A DNA stretch of 52,060 bases from Frankiaceae bacterium (GTDB lineage: Bacteria; Actinomycetota; Actinomycetes; BP-191). Shown here one piece after another: positions 9,947 through 17,844 of this stretch; within the stretch, counting starts at the first letter, position 1; each line of letters starts with the position of its first letter. The stretch is taken from NCBI GenBank assembly GCA_035556555.1, contig DATMES010000070.1, positions 1-52,060 of the forward strand. Reading direction: 5' to 3'. A model generated the notes under the pieces. The model saw only the letters and a list, made by a program, of their open reading frames with translations. It searched no databases and had not been told where the DNA came from. Made by a program: the position numbers and the translations under genes.

Positions 9947-10981
9947 GTGACCTGGGAGCGGTGGGGCGCGGCGATGCAGCGGGCGCTGTACGGGCCGGAC
10001 GGCTTCTACACGTCCGGCGCCGGCGCGCCCGGCCGCGACTTCCGTACGTCCGCCACCGCGTCCCCCCATTTCGCCCGCGCGCTGCTCCGCCTCGCCGCGC
10101 ACGTGGACGCCGCCCTCGACTTCCCCGACCCGTTCGTCGTGGTGGAGGTCGCCGCGGCGCGCGGCGCACTGCTCCGCGCACTCCAAGAGCACGTGACGAC
10201 CGAAGCGCCGCAGCTGGCCCCACGGCTGCGGCTCGTCGGCGTCGACCTCGCGCCGCGACCGCGAGACCTCCCGCCAGACGTCACGTGGCACGGCGACGTC
10301 CGCGACGTACGCCTGTTCACCGGCCTCCTCGTCGCCAACGAGTGGCTCGACAACGTCCCCTGCGACGTCGTCGAGCAGGACGAGGCGTACGCCGCGTACG
10401 TCGAGGTCAGCCCGACCGGCGAGGAACGCCGCGGCGACCGCGTGGACCACGCCGACCAGGTCTGGCTGGACCACTGGTGGCCGCTGGTCGACGAGGGCGA
10501 ACGCGCCGAGCTCGGCCTCAGCCGCGACGCCGCGTGGTGCCAGGCCGTCGCGAAGCTCGACCGCGGCCTCGCGGTCTGCGTCGACTACGCGCACGACCTC
10601 GGCCAGCGCGAGGCGGGGCTCTGGGCGAGCGGCACGCTCACCGGCTACCAGGCGGGGCGTCAGGTGTCCCCCAAGCCCGACGGGAGCACCGACATCACCG
10701 CGCACGTGGCGCTCGACGCCGTCGCGGCGGCGGGCGAGGTCGCGGGCGCGACGGACACGCTGCTGCTCGACCAGCGCACGGCACTGCGCGCGCTCGGCGT
10801 CACGGGCGGCCGCCCCGACCTCACGCTGGCGAGCACCGACCCGCATGCGTACCTCCGCGCGCTGAGCGGCGCCGGCGAGGAGGCCGAGCTCATCGCGCGG
10901 GGCGGCCTCGGCGACTTCGGCTGGCTCGTGCAGGGAGTCGGGATCGACGTTCCGGCGTTGCTGCGTACGCCCCCCGCCTGA
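9947..10981 (+). CDS. midA: SAM-dependent methyltransferase of the MidA/NDUFAF7 family
   Basis: 344 residues from GTG at 9947. The N-terminal YGPDGFYTSGAGAPGRDFRTS block, a glycine-poor SAM site VVVEVAAARGALLRAL, the conserved VANEWLDNVPCDVVE (Asn131-Glu132) and DITAHVALDAV are COG1565/NDUFAF7 signatures. The human member methylates an arginine of complex I subunit NDUFS2; MidA in Dictyostelium is needed for complex I. A NuoD (NDUFS2) homologue lies two genes downstream in the same direction, making it the likely target by inference. A longer frame exists upstream but lacks family match. It is divergent from the pantothenate operon. Confidence 0.85.
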   Translation: MTWERWGAAMQRALYGPDGFYTSGAGAPGRDFRTSATASPHFARALLRLAAHVDAALDFPDPFVVVEVAAARGALLRALQEHVTTEAPQLAPRLRLVGVDLAPRPRDLPPDVTWHGDVRDVRLFTGLLVANEWLDNVPCDVVEQDEAYAAYVEVSPTGEERRGDRVDHADQVWLDHWWPLVDEGERAELGLSRDAAWCQAVAKLDRGLAVCVDYAHDLGQREAGLWASGTLTGYQAGRQVSPKPDGSTDITAHVALDAVAAAGEVAGATDTLLLDQRTALRALGVTGGRPDLTLASTDPHAYLRALSGAGEEAELIARGGLGDFGWLVQGVGIDVPALLRTPPA

Positions 10982-10984
10982 CTC

Positions 10985-10997
10985 GGGACCTTGGTCC
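10985..10997. promoter_or_regulatory. DosR/NarL-like palindromic box before the histidine kinase
   Basis: GGGACCTTGGTCC resembles the DosR (DevR) half-site consensus with a GGGAC core and a matching GGTCC. It lies in the 79-bp gap between midA and the histidine kinase. A similar pair of boxes precedes the membrane gene at 35742. Assignment to a DosR-like regulator is inference. Confidence 0.35.
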
Positions 10998-11060
10998 GGC
11001 GCCGAACTGTCCGGATTGCCTATTGGCGTCCGGGATGCGCAGCCCCACCCTGGGCTGACG

Positions 11061-12839
11061 ATGCCCGACGTAGCAGCTCGATCAGCGTTCTTCGACGACC
11101 GCCACACCGACGCCCGCATGCGGGCGCTGATCGCGCGGTTCGCCCGCCTGGGGGCGTACCTGACGATCGGCACGGCGCCGTTCATGGCGAGCGGGACGCG
11201 GCTCGGCTTCCTCCTGGCCAACGCCCTCACGGCGTTCGCCGTCACGCTGCTCATCGAGCGCCTCGACCTCATCGAGCGCGCCACCAACGTCCAGCTCCAG
11301 GCCCTGCTCGTGATGTACGGCGTGCTCATCGCCAACGGCAGTGGCCTCGCCGGCGGGCGCAGCGCGCCGTACCTGCTCATGCAGGCGCTGCCGGTGCTGT
11401 TCGCGGCGGTGTTCTTCCCCGGGCGCTCGCGCTACTGGATCTCCGTCATCCTCGCCGCCGAGCACACGGTGGTGCTCGCGCTGTACGGCGAGGCGACCGT
11501 CGGCCACGCCGTGACGACGCTGACGCTCTGCCTGCTCGTCGCGCACTTCGGCGCGCAGGTGTCCGACGTCCTCCGCGACGCGCTGACCGCGAACAAGGCG
11601 CTGCACAGCGTCCTCGAGGTCTCCAACGACGCCATGGACAGCGACCGCCTCCCCGAGATCGGCCTCGCCGCCGCGGTGTCCGTCGTCGGCTGGGACGCCG
11701 GCGCGGTCGTCATCCGCGACGGCGACCTGCTGCGGGTCGCGGCGGCGTACGGCGTGAGCGACGAGGTGCGGGAGGCGTACGACACCGTCCCCATGAACGT
11801 CCACGACGGCAGCATGTCGGCGGAGATCGTGCGCAGCGGCGAGCCGCGCTACGTCGCCGACGTCGCGGCGTACCTCGGCGCCGACCACCCGCTGGCCCGT
11901 GAGGGCGTGGCCTGCATGACCGGCGTACCGATCCGCTACCACGGCGACATCATCGGTGTGCTCGTCATGGACAACCGCACGCCGCGCGTACCCGACGCCA
12001 GGGAGCTGGACCGGCTGGCGCAGGTGGCCGAGCAGCTCGGGCTGGCGCTGGGCAACCAGCGCGCGTACCGCCGCGAGGCGCACGTCGCCGAGGAGCAGCG
12101 CGAGCTGAACCGCCGCAAGGACGCGTTCCTCGCGACCGTGTCCCACGAGCTGCGTACGCCGGCGACGACGATCACGCTGGCCGCGAGGACGTTGCGGGAC
12201 AGCGGGGAACGCCTCACGCCCGACGACCGCGCGTACGCCCACGACCTGCTCGTCCGCCGTAGCGAGGAGCTCGCGGGGATGGTCGAGTCGCTGCTCGACG
12301 AGGCGCTCGCCGAGTCCGACGGCATGCGCCTGGAGCTCGCGTCGCTCGACTGGGCCGGCGACCTGCCGCGCTGGGTCGAGCACGCGCGCAGGCTCACCGG
12401 GCGGACCATCGACCTAGAGCTGCCGGAGCCGCCGGTCATGTCCATGGCCGACCGCGCGAAGACCGAGCGCATCGTCGCCAACCTCCTCAGCAACGCCGCG
12501 AAGTTCTCCCCCGAGGGCACGCCGATCACGTGCGCGCTGCGCGGCGACGGCGAGTGGGTGGCGCTGTCCGTGCGCGACCACGGGCCCGGCGTCCCCCCTG
12601 AGGCGCGGGAGCGGATCTTCGACCGCTTCTTCCAGGTGGACTCGTCCGCGCGGCGGCGGCAGGGCGGGTTCGGCATCGGGCTGTCGCTCGTACGCCAGTT
12701 CGCGGAGGCGCACGGCGGCAGCGTCACCGTGGACGACGCTGCGGGCGGCGGGAGCGTGTTCACGGTGCGGCTGCCGCGGACGTCGATGCCGGCGATGCGA
12801 GGTTCCGCGCCGGCGCGCGACGAGGCCGCGGCGCGCTGA
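11061..12839 (+). CDS. Membrane sensor histidine kinase with GAF domain
   Basis: 592 residues from ATG at 11061; an upstream TTG at 11016 would add 15. The N-terminal ~180 residues hold several hydrophobic segments (LGFLLANALTAFAVTLLI, ALPVLFAAVFF, TTLTLCLLVAHF), followed by a GAF domain (about 185-335; VGWDAGAVVIRDGD, TGVPIRYHGDIIGVLVMDN), a HisKA dimerisation helix with the phospho-acceptor His362 in FLATVSHELRTP, and an HATPase domain with NLLSNAAKFSPEG, RDHGPGVP and GFGIGLSLV. No response regulator is adjacent, so it is an orphan in this window. A kinase in the same place next to nuoD2 is seen in Streptomyces. Signal unknown. Confidence 0.9.
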   Translation: MPDVAARSAFFDDRHTDARMRALIARFARLGAYLTIGTAPFMASGTRLGFLLANALTAFAVTLLIERLDLIERATNVQLQALLVMYGVLIANGSGLAGGRSAPYLLMQALPVLFAAVFFPGRSRYWISVILAAEHTVVLALYGEATVGHAVTTLTLCLLVAHFGAQVSDVLRDALTANKALHSVLEVSNDAMDSDRLPEIGLAAAVSVVGWDAGAVVIRDGDLLRVAAAYGVSDEVREAYDTVPMNVHDGSMSAEIVRSGEPRYVADVAAYLGADHPLAREGVACMTGVPIRYHGDIIGVLVMDNRTPRVPDARELDRLAQVAEQLGLALGNQRAYRREAHVAEEQRELNRRKDAFLATVSHELRTPATTITLAARTLRDSGERLTPDDRAYAHDLLVRRSEELAGMVESLLDEALAESDGMRLELASLDWAGDLPRWVEHARRLTGRTIDLELPEPPVMSMADRAKTERIVANLLSNAAKFSPEGTPITCALRGDGEWVALSVRDHGPGVPPEARERIFDRFFQVDSSARRRQGGFGIGLSLVRQFAEAHGGSVTVDDAAGGGSVFTVRLPRTSMPAMRGSAPARDEAAAR

Positions 12840-12905
12840 CTTCGCGCCTCCCCGGGCCTCCGTGGGACGATGTACGGCAGTCCGTACTCCCCCGATAGGT
12901 GGCAC

Positions 12906-14072
12906 ATGGTCGACACGAGCCTGCCGGCGACTCCGCTCGTCGACACCAACATCGGCATGGGCATCGGCGCGTCCGAGCTGCCCACGTCCGACATGGTGCT
13001 CAACATCGGGCCGCAGCACCCCTCGACGCACGGCGTACTGCGTCTCGCTCTCACCATCGACGGCGAACGCATCGTCCGCGCCGAGCCGATCATCGGCTAC
13101 ATGCACCGCGGCCACGAGAAGCTGTTCGAGGCCCGCGACTACCGGCAGATCATCGTGCTCGCCAACCGCTTCGACTGGCTGAGCGCGTTCGCCAACGAGA
13201 TCGGCTTCGTGCTCGCCGTCGAGCGCATGATGGGCCTCGAGACGCCGGACCGCGCGCTGTGGATCCGCACGCTGATGGCCGAGCTGAACCGCATCCTCAA
13301 CCACCTGATGTTCCTCGGCTCGTACCCCCTCGAGGTCGGCGCGATCACGCCGGTCTTCTACGCGTTCCGCGAGCGGGAGGCGTTGCAGCGGGTCATGGAG
13401 GAGGTGTCCGGCGGGCGGCTGCACTACATGTTCAACCGCGTCGGCGGCCTCAAGGACGACCTCCCCGCAGGCTGGAAGGACCGCTGCCGCGTCGCCGTCG
13501 CCGACGTCCGCAAGCGGATGAAGGACATCGAGGGCGTCATCCTCGGCAACGAGATCTTCCAGCAGCGCACCGTCGGCGTCGGCGTCCTCTCGCCCGATGC
13601 CGTGCTGGAGTACGGCGTCTCCGGGCCGATCGGCCGCGCGTCCGGCGTCGACTTCGACCTGCGCCGCGACGAGCCGTACCTCAAGTACGGCGAGGTGTCG
13701 TTCGACGTGGTCACCCGCGAGGCGGGCGACTGCTACGCGCGGTTCCAGTGCCTCATCGCGCAGGTGTTCGAGTCGTTGAAGATCGCCGACCAGTGCCTCG
13801 ACAAGATCCCCGGCGGGCCGGTCAACGTGAAGCTGCCCAAGGTCGTCAAGGCGCCCGAGGGCCACACGTACGCGTGGACCGAGAACCCCCTCGGCATCAA
13901 CGGCTACTTCCTCGTCTCGCGCGGCGAGAAGACGCCGTGGCGGCTGCGGATGCGGACGGCGTCGTTCAACAACATCCACGCGCTGTCCCACCTGCTGCCC
14001 GGCACGCTGCTGCCGGACCTCGTGGCGATCATGGGCTCGATGTTCTTCGTGGTGGGCGACGTAGACAAGTAG
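12906..14072 (+). CDS. nuoD: Stand-alone NADH-quinone oxidoreductase subunit D homologue
   Basis: 388 residues from ATG at 12906, behind an AGGTGG site; an ATG at 12870 is an alternative. NuoD/49-kDa hallmarks are present: [17 protein letters not shown] near residue 35, [12 protein letters not shown] (Arg68), [19 protein letters not shown], and a C-terminal [16 protein letters not shown]. This subunit lines the quinone site of complex I. No other nuo gene is in the window, so it is the second, isolated copy known as NuoD2 in actinobacteria. Its partner complex is unknown. The upstream MidA-type methyltransferase acts on this subunit in mitochondria. Confidence 0.9.
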   Translation: MVDTSLPATPLVDTNIGMGIGASELPTSDMVLNIGPQHPSTHGVLRLALTIDGERIVRAEPIIGYMHRGHEKLFEARDYRQIIVLANRFDWLSAFANEIGFVLAVERMMGLETPDRALWIRTLMAELNRILNHLMFLGSYPLEVGAITPVFYAFREREALQRVMEEVSGGRLHYMFNRVGGLKDDLPAGWKDRCRVAVADVRKRMKDIEGVILGNEIFQQRTVGVGVLSPDAVLEYGVSGPIGRASGVDFDLRRDEPYLKYGEVSFDVVTREAGDCYARFQCLIAQVFESLKIADQCLDKIPGGPVNVKLPKVVKAPEGHTYAWTENPLGINGYFLVSRGEKTPWRLRMRTASFNNIHALSHLLPGTLLPDLVAIMGSMFFVVGDVDK

Positions 14073-14121
14073 TCGGCGGCGCGGCGCTCGCCGGAGGCGG
14101 TCGCCGCCGGCGCCGGCCTTT

Positions 14122-14177
14122 CGTGATCTTGGCGACGGCTGTGATGCCCGGCTCGCACAAACGTCGCCAAGATCACG
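14122..14177. repeat. 56-60-bp palindrome family, copy 1 of 4
   Basis: Perfect 16-bp arms (14122-14137, 14162-14177) with tip CGTGATCTTGGC. Convergent gene ends flank it: nuoD stops upstream, and the TGA of the DUF559-like gene lies inside the right arm. Other copies are at 15158, 26764 and 36931. It may act as a bidirectional terminator or as a mobile palindrome. Confidence 0.85.
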
Positions 14178-15078
14178 AGTGGCGGGTGGGCACGCGAGCA
14201 CCGCGTGCGCTGAGCAGGCTGGCGATCTCGGCGACTAACTCGGGACCGTGGTCACGGATCTCCACCGGGGCGTACGCGAGCACGTCGATGCCGTGACGTA
14301 CACGAAGCCGTCGTGCACGACGCAAGCCGTACGTGAACGTCTCGGGCTGAGCGTGCAGGGCGAACCCGTCCACCTCGACGCCGACGTTCCACGGCTCGAA
14401 CAGGAAGTCGATCCAATAGCCGATGTCGTCACCCACGCGTGCCTGCCGACGCGGGCGCGGCAGTCCGGCCTCGCGGATCAGCGAGGCGAGACGCCGCTCC
14501 CAGCGCGAGTGCGACTCAGGTGACGTGACCTCCAGCGCCGCGCGCAGCCGGGCCGCGCCGACGAGGCCGTGGCCCAGCGCGCGGCCGAGCTGCTCGCGCG
14601 TCGTGAGCCGCATACGCAAGACGTGTTCCACGACATCCACAGCGCCCCCTGCGTCAGCTCGGTCGCCGACCGCCGTACCGCGACAGGGACACTCACCACA
14701 GGGAGGCCGCGTACTGACCTGGCGCGGGGCGAGCTCGCGCGCGACGACGCGCTGGACGCGCGCGGCGACGACGCGACGCGGTCGGCGGTGGCGCGGAACG
14801 AGGACTTCGGGACCATCCGGGATCGTCGCCGCCGGGACGTCGTAGAGCCAGAGCGCGGCAGACGCCGATACGGCACACGGCATCCCCACCTCGGTGACCG
14901 CCGCCCAGAGCGTGCGCTCCGGCGTCATGGCACCCGACGCCACGACGAGGGTGTGCCGACCGTGTGGGACGACGCCGCCGAGATTGGTCTCGCGAACGGC
15001 GCGGTGCCGGGACAGGTCACTCTCGGAGCGACGTACGACGCCGTGCTGGCGCGCCGCGACCTCCCGCCACCGTTCCAT
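14173..15078 (-). CDS. DUF559-type endonuclease-like protein with AbiEi-like N-terminus, locally frame-altered
   Basis: 301 residues from ATG at 15078. An N-terminal winged-helix-like part (VAARQHGVVRRSE) and AVSASAALWLYDVP resemble the AbiEi-type domain. The C-terminal part, with RWERRLASLIREAGLPRPRR, IDFLFEPWNVGVEVDGFALH, resembles DUF559 proteins (Vsr-like nuclease fold with an internal Glu-Asp pair), which are common, variable actinobacterial genes. About 85 bases around 14640-14725 read better in another frame (VRGLPVVSVPV), so two compensating indels are suspected; the present frame gives an odd Cys-rich stretch PPCGECPC. The stop codon is provided by a palindromic repeat. Function unproven. 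Confidence 0.7.
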   Translation of the reverse strand: MERWREVAARQHGVVRRSESDLSRHRAVRETNLGGVVPHGRHTLVVASGAMTPERTLWAAVTEVGMPCAVSASAALWLYDVPAATIPDGPEVLVPRHRRPRRVVAARVQRVVARELAPRQVSTRPPCGECPCRGTAVGDRADAGGAVDVVEHVLRMRLTTREQLGRALGHGLVGAARLRAALEVTSPESHSRWERRLASLIREAGLPRPRRQARVGDDIGYWIDFLFEPWNVGVEVDGFALHAQPETFTYGLRRARRLRVRHGIDVLAYAPVEIRDHGPELVAEIASLLSARGARVPTRHS

Positions 15079-15157
15079 GGACCAAGCCTGACGGCTGCGA
15101 CGTCACCGCAACGATCATGAACGCAATCTGTGGACAGCCGTTTCGTCGTCCACATTT

Positions 15158-15213
15158 CGTGATCTTGGCAACGTCTGTGCGACTCGGGCAGCACGGACGT
15201 CGCCAAGATCACG
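15158..15213. repeat. 56-60-bp palindrome family, copy 2 of 4
   Basis: Arms 15158-15175 and 15196-15213 match at 17 of 18 positions. It lies between the DUF559-like gene start and the DUF3180 gene stop. The tip CGTGATCTTGGC is identical to the other copies. Confidence 0.85.
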
Positions 15214-15247
15214 AGAAGCGCGGCCAGGCCGCAGCGCGGCAGGCCCG

Positions 15248-15718
15248 CTACGGGCCTGGCTCTCCTGGGGGCGGGTCGGCCTCGGGTGGGTTCTTCACCC
15301 GGCAGACGTTCTCGAGCCACAGCGCCGCCGCCACCAGCAGGAGCGCCGACACCAGGCCGAACGCCGCGTCGGTCGCGTCCGCGCGGGGGATCGCCATGGC
15401 GCGCCGCGGCAGCACGTACGCCAGCACCCCGCCCCACACCCCGCCGAGCAGTGCGCCGAGCATCGACGACGCCTTGGCCAGCGCGGCGGTGCGCGCCACG
15501 ACGATCGGCAGGATCGGCTTCGTACGCGGCCGCCCCGCGAGCCGCGCGCGCACCGACGGCGCCACGAACGCCTCCGCCAGCGCCAGCAGCGCTGTCGACC
15601 ACGCGGCCGTCGGCGGGAGCGGGGGCAGCGAGCTGTAGAACGCGCGGAACGCCGCATACGTCACCACGCCCGCGAGCAGCGCCGCCACGAGCAGCGTCGT
15701 CCACCGGGTCGGCGTCAC
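15248..15718 (-). CDS. DUF3180 membrane protein at the end of the folate operon
   Basis: 156 residues from GTG at 15718 (MTPTRWTTLLVAALLAGVVTY). Four hydrophobic segments are visible: about 10-30, 38-58, 80-105 and 118-140. The last is followed by a polar Pro-rich tail. Orthologues follow folK in many actinobacteria (Rv3605c). Function is unknown; the conserved link to folate genes may only reflect shared transcription. The start overlaps the folK stop by four bases. Confidence 0.88.
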   Translation of the reverse strand: MTPTRWTTLLVAALLAGVVTYAAFRAFYSSLPPLPPTAAWSTALLALAEAFVAPSVRARLAGRPRTKPILPIVVARTAALAKASSMLGALLGGVWGGVLAYVLPRRAMAIPRADATDAAFGLVSALLLVAAALWLENVCRVKNPPEADPPPGEPGP

Positions 15719-16209
15719 GACGGCACCGTCAGCACGAGGTCGTCGCGGCGACGTACGGCACCGGCCGCGACAGCCACGAGCTCGGCCACCGGACCGAACC
15801 CCGGCAGCACGGCCAGAGGGTCCACGTCGAGCCACGGCCGCAGCACGAACGCCCGCTCCCCCGCGCGCGGATGCGGCAGCGTCACGTGCGGGTCGTGCGA
15901 GACGACGTCGTCGTACGCGATGAGGTCGATGTCCAGCGTCCGCGGGCCCCACCGCTCCGCGCGGAGCCGGCCACCGGCAACCTCGACGCGCTGCGCGTAC
16001 GACAGCAGGTCGGCCGGCGACAGCGACGTGTCGACGAGCGCGACGGCGTTGAGGAAGTCGGGCTGGTCCACCTTGCCGACGGGCGCGGTCTCGTACACCG
16101 GCGAGACGGCCACGACGACGACCTGCGCCGCCAGCGCGTCGAGCGCGGTCTGCAAGGTCGTGAGCCGGTCGCCGAGGTTCGCGCCGAGCGAGAGGACGGC
16201 GCGGGTCAC
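15715..16209 (-). CDS. folK: 6-hydroxymethyl-7,8-dihydropterin pyrophosphokinase
   Basis: Transfers pyrophosphate from ATP to the pterin before condensation by FolP. 164 residues from GTG at 16209 (MTRAVLSLGANLGDRLTTL), the expected length. Motifs are SLGANLGDR, VSPVYETAPVG, DQPDFLNAVAL, ERWGPRTLDIDLIAYDD and LPHPRAGERAFVLRPWLD. Coupled at both ends by GTGA overlaps with folB and the DUF3180 gene. Confidence 0.96.
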   Translation of the reverse strand: MTRAVLSLGANLGDRLTTLQTALDALAAQVVVVAVSPVYETAPVGKVDQPDFLNAVALVDTSLSPADLLSYAQRVEVAGGRLRAERWGPRTLDIDLIAYDDVVSHDPHVTLPHPRAGERAFVLRPWLDVDPLAVLPGFGPVAELVAVAAGAVRRRDDLVLTVPS

Positions 16210-16553
16210 CCGCGATCCCGGACGAGCGTCACCGACACCTCGGTCACGGACACCGGCAGCGGCACCTCGGGCTTGTGCACGGTCACCTCGGCGAGGTCCA
16301 CGCGCGGGTCGGAGAGGCAGACGTCGGCGAGCCGCGCGGCGAGCGTCTCGATGAGGTCGACGGGCTCCCCCGCGACGACCTCGGCGAGCCGTGAAGACAG
16401 CGCCGCGTAGTCCACCGTGTCCCCGAGGTCGTCCGACGCCACGGGGCCGGTGTGCAGGGCGACGTCCACGACGAAGCTCTGGCCGTCGCGGCGTTCGGAC
16501 TCCAGCACGCCGTGGAAGCCGCGCACCCGCAGGCCCGTGATGCGGATGATCAT
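16206..16553 (-). CDS. folB: Dihydroneopterin aldolase
   Basis: Cleaves dihydroneopterin to 6-hydroxymethyl-dihydropterin and glycolaldehyde. 115 residues, normal for FolB. Motifs are ITGLRVRGFHGVLESER (catalytic N-terminal block with the Glu), DTVDYAALSSRL, PVDLIETLAARLAD and a C-terminal VTVHKPEVPLPVSVTEVSVT with the catalytic Lys. The ATG overlaps the NTF2-like stop by four bases, and the stop overlaps the folK start. Confidence 0.95.
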   Translation of the reverse strand: MIIRITGLRVRGFHGVLESERRDGQSFVVDVALHTGPVASDDLGDTVDYAALSSRLAEVVAGEPVDLIETLAARLADVCLSDPRVDLAEVTVHKPEVPLPVSVTEVSVTLVRDRG

Positions 16554-16963
16554 CCGAGACCGTCCACGTCCGCGGGCTGCACGACGGGCGACCCGTGGTG
16601 CAGCCACAGCCGCCAGCCGTCGTCGTGCCGTACGAACACGTTCGTCGCCGCCACCGACGCGTCGCCCTCGGCATCCGCGAGCGACGTCACGATCCCCTCG
16701 ACGCAGCGCACGACCGCGACGTCGCCGAACACCGTGACGTCCACGTCGCTGAGGAAGAACTGGATGTACGGCGTGTTCGCGAAGATCACCGCCCACGACC
16801 GCATGATGTGGCTGGTGCCGCGCAGCACCCGCCAGCCAGGGTGCACGCAGGACGCGGTGTCGTCGTCCATCCAGACGTTGCGCATGCGGCCGAGGTCGGA
16901 CGACTCGAACGCCGCGTAGAACTCCGCGTTCGCCGCCTCGACTGCCTCGCGCGCGTCGCTCAC
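16550..16963 (-). CDS. NTF2/SnoaL-like protein inside the folate operon
   Basis: 137 residues from GTG at 16963 (MSDAREAVEAANAEFYAAFESSDL), coupled at both ends by 4-bp overlaps. The pattern FYAAFESSDLGRMRNVW, CVHPGWRVLRG and a C-terminal beta-rich half (NVFVRHDDGWRLWLHHGSP) is a typical cone-shaped NTF2-like fold with an interior pocket. A protein of this kind sits between folP and folB in other actinobacteria, for example streptomycetes. Its reaction is unknown; a part in pterin handling is an inference from the context. Confidence 0.85.
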   Translation of the reverse strand: MSDAREAVEAANAEFYAAFESSDLGRMRNVWMDDDTASCVHPGWRVLRGTSHIMRSWAVIFANTPYIQFFLSDVDVTVFGDVAVVRCVEGIVTSLADAEGDASVAATNVFVRHDDGWRLWLHHGSPVVQPADVDGLG

Positions 16964-17766
16964 CGCGCGTCCCTGATGGCGGCGACGACGCGGACGGCGT
17001 CGGCGGCGGGACGTACGGCGTGCACCCGCACTCCCCACGCGCCGTGCCACGCCGCGAGCGCGGTCGTCGCCTGCGTCGCGTCGTCGCGGTCGGCCACGTC
17101 ACGGCCGCCGAGCAGCGAGCCGAGGAACGACTTGCGCGACGCCCCCACGAGCACCGGCGGGCCGAGCGCGACCAGCGTCGGCAGCGCGTCGAGCAGCGCG
17201 AGGTTGTGGCCGGCGTTCTTGGCGAAGCCGAGGCCGGGGTCGAGCACGACGCGGTCGGGATGAACACCGGCCTCGACGGCGTCGTACAGCCGCCGCGACA
17301 GCTCCGCGCAGACGTCCTCGACGACGTCGGCGTACCGCGCGGGGGCGTCCGCGGGGCCGCGGGAGTGCATGAGGACGTACGGCGCTCCGGTCGCCGCCAC
17401 GACCTTGACGAGGGAGGGGTCGGCGAGGCCGCCGGAGACGTCGTTGACGATGCGCGCGCCGTCCGCGAGTGCCGCCTCGGCGACCGACGCGCGGGTCGTG
17501 TCGATGGAGACGACGACACCCTCGGCGGCGAGCGCGCGGACGACGGGGCGTACCCGGCGCAGCTCCTCGTCGGCGTCGATCGGCATCGCGCCAGGGCGGG
17601 TGGACTCGCCGCCGACGTCGACGACGTCGGCGCCCTCGGCGGCCAGCGCGAGGCCGTGCGCGATCGCGGCGTCCGCGTCGTAGAACGAGCCCCCGTCGGA
17701 GAACGAGTCCGGGGTGACGTTGAGGACGCCCATGACCAGGCAGCGGTCGAGGCGGGGCAGGTCCAC
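16960..17766 (-). CDS. folP: Dihydropteroate synthase
   Basis: Condenses 6-hydroxymethyl-dihydropterin pyrophosphate with p-aminobenzoate; the sulfonamide target. 268 residues with the DHPS signatures VMGVLNVTPDSFSDGG, DVVDVGGESTRPGA (pABA loop), VSIDTTRASVAEAAL, IVNDVSGG, VLMHSRG, LDPGLGFAKNAGHNL, LVGASRKSFLG and a final VRVHAVRPAADAVRVV. The start is GTG at 17766. It is the first gene of the folP-NTF2-folB-folK-DUF3180 transcript; a divergent secreted-protein gene lies 78 bp away. Confidence 0.96.
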   Translation of the reverse strand: MDLPRLDRCLVMGVLNVTPDSFSDGGSFYDADAAIAHGLALAAEGADVVDVGGESTRPGAMPIDADEELRRVRPVVRALAAEGVVVSIDTTRASVAEAALADGARIVNDVSGGLADPSLVKVVAATGAPYVLMHSRGPADAPARYADVVEDVCAELSRRLYDAVEAGVHPDRVVLDPGLGFAKNAGHNLALLDALPTLVALGPPVLVGASRKSFLGSLLGGRDVADRDDATQATTALAAWHGAWGVRVHAVRPAADAVRVVAAIRDAR

Positions 17767-17844
17767 GCCCAGCAGACTAGTGCGGAGCAGGAAACCGAGC
17801 GCGCGGGGGCGAATCGGTCTACACCCAGACCACGGGGGGAACCC

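Noticed and set aside
8759-11380. An 873-codon minus-strand frame joining the DUF2520 gene to upstream sequence
   Set aside because: The upstream two thirds are antisense to the midA gene and the start of the histidine kinase. Family homology begins only near 9620.
17020-17844. Upstream extension of the secreted-protein frame on the plus strand
   Set aside because: It runs antisense through folP, and the signal peptide begins at about 17845, so translation must start there.
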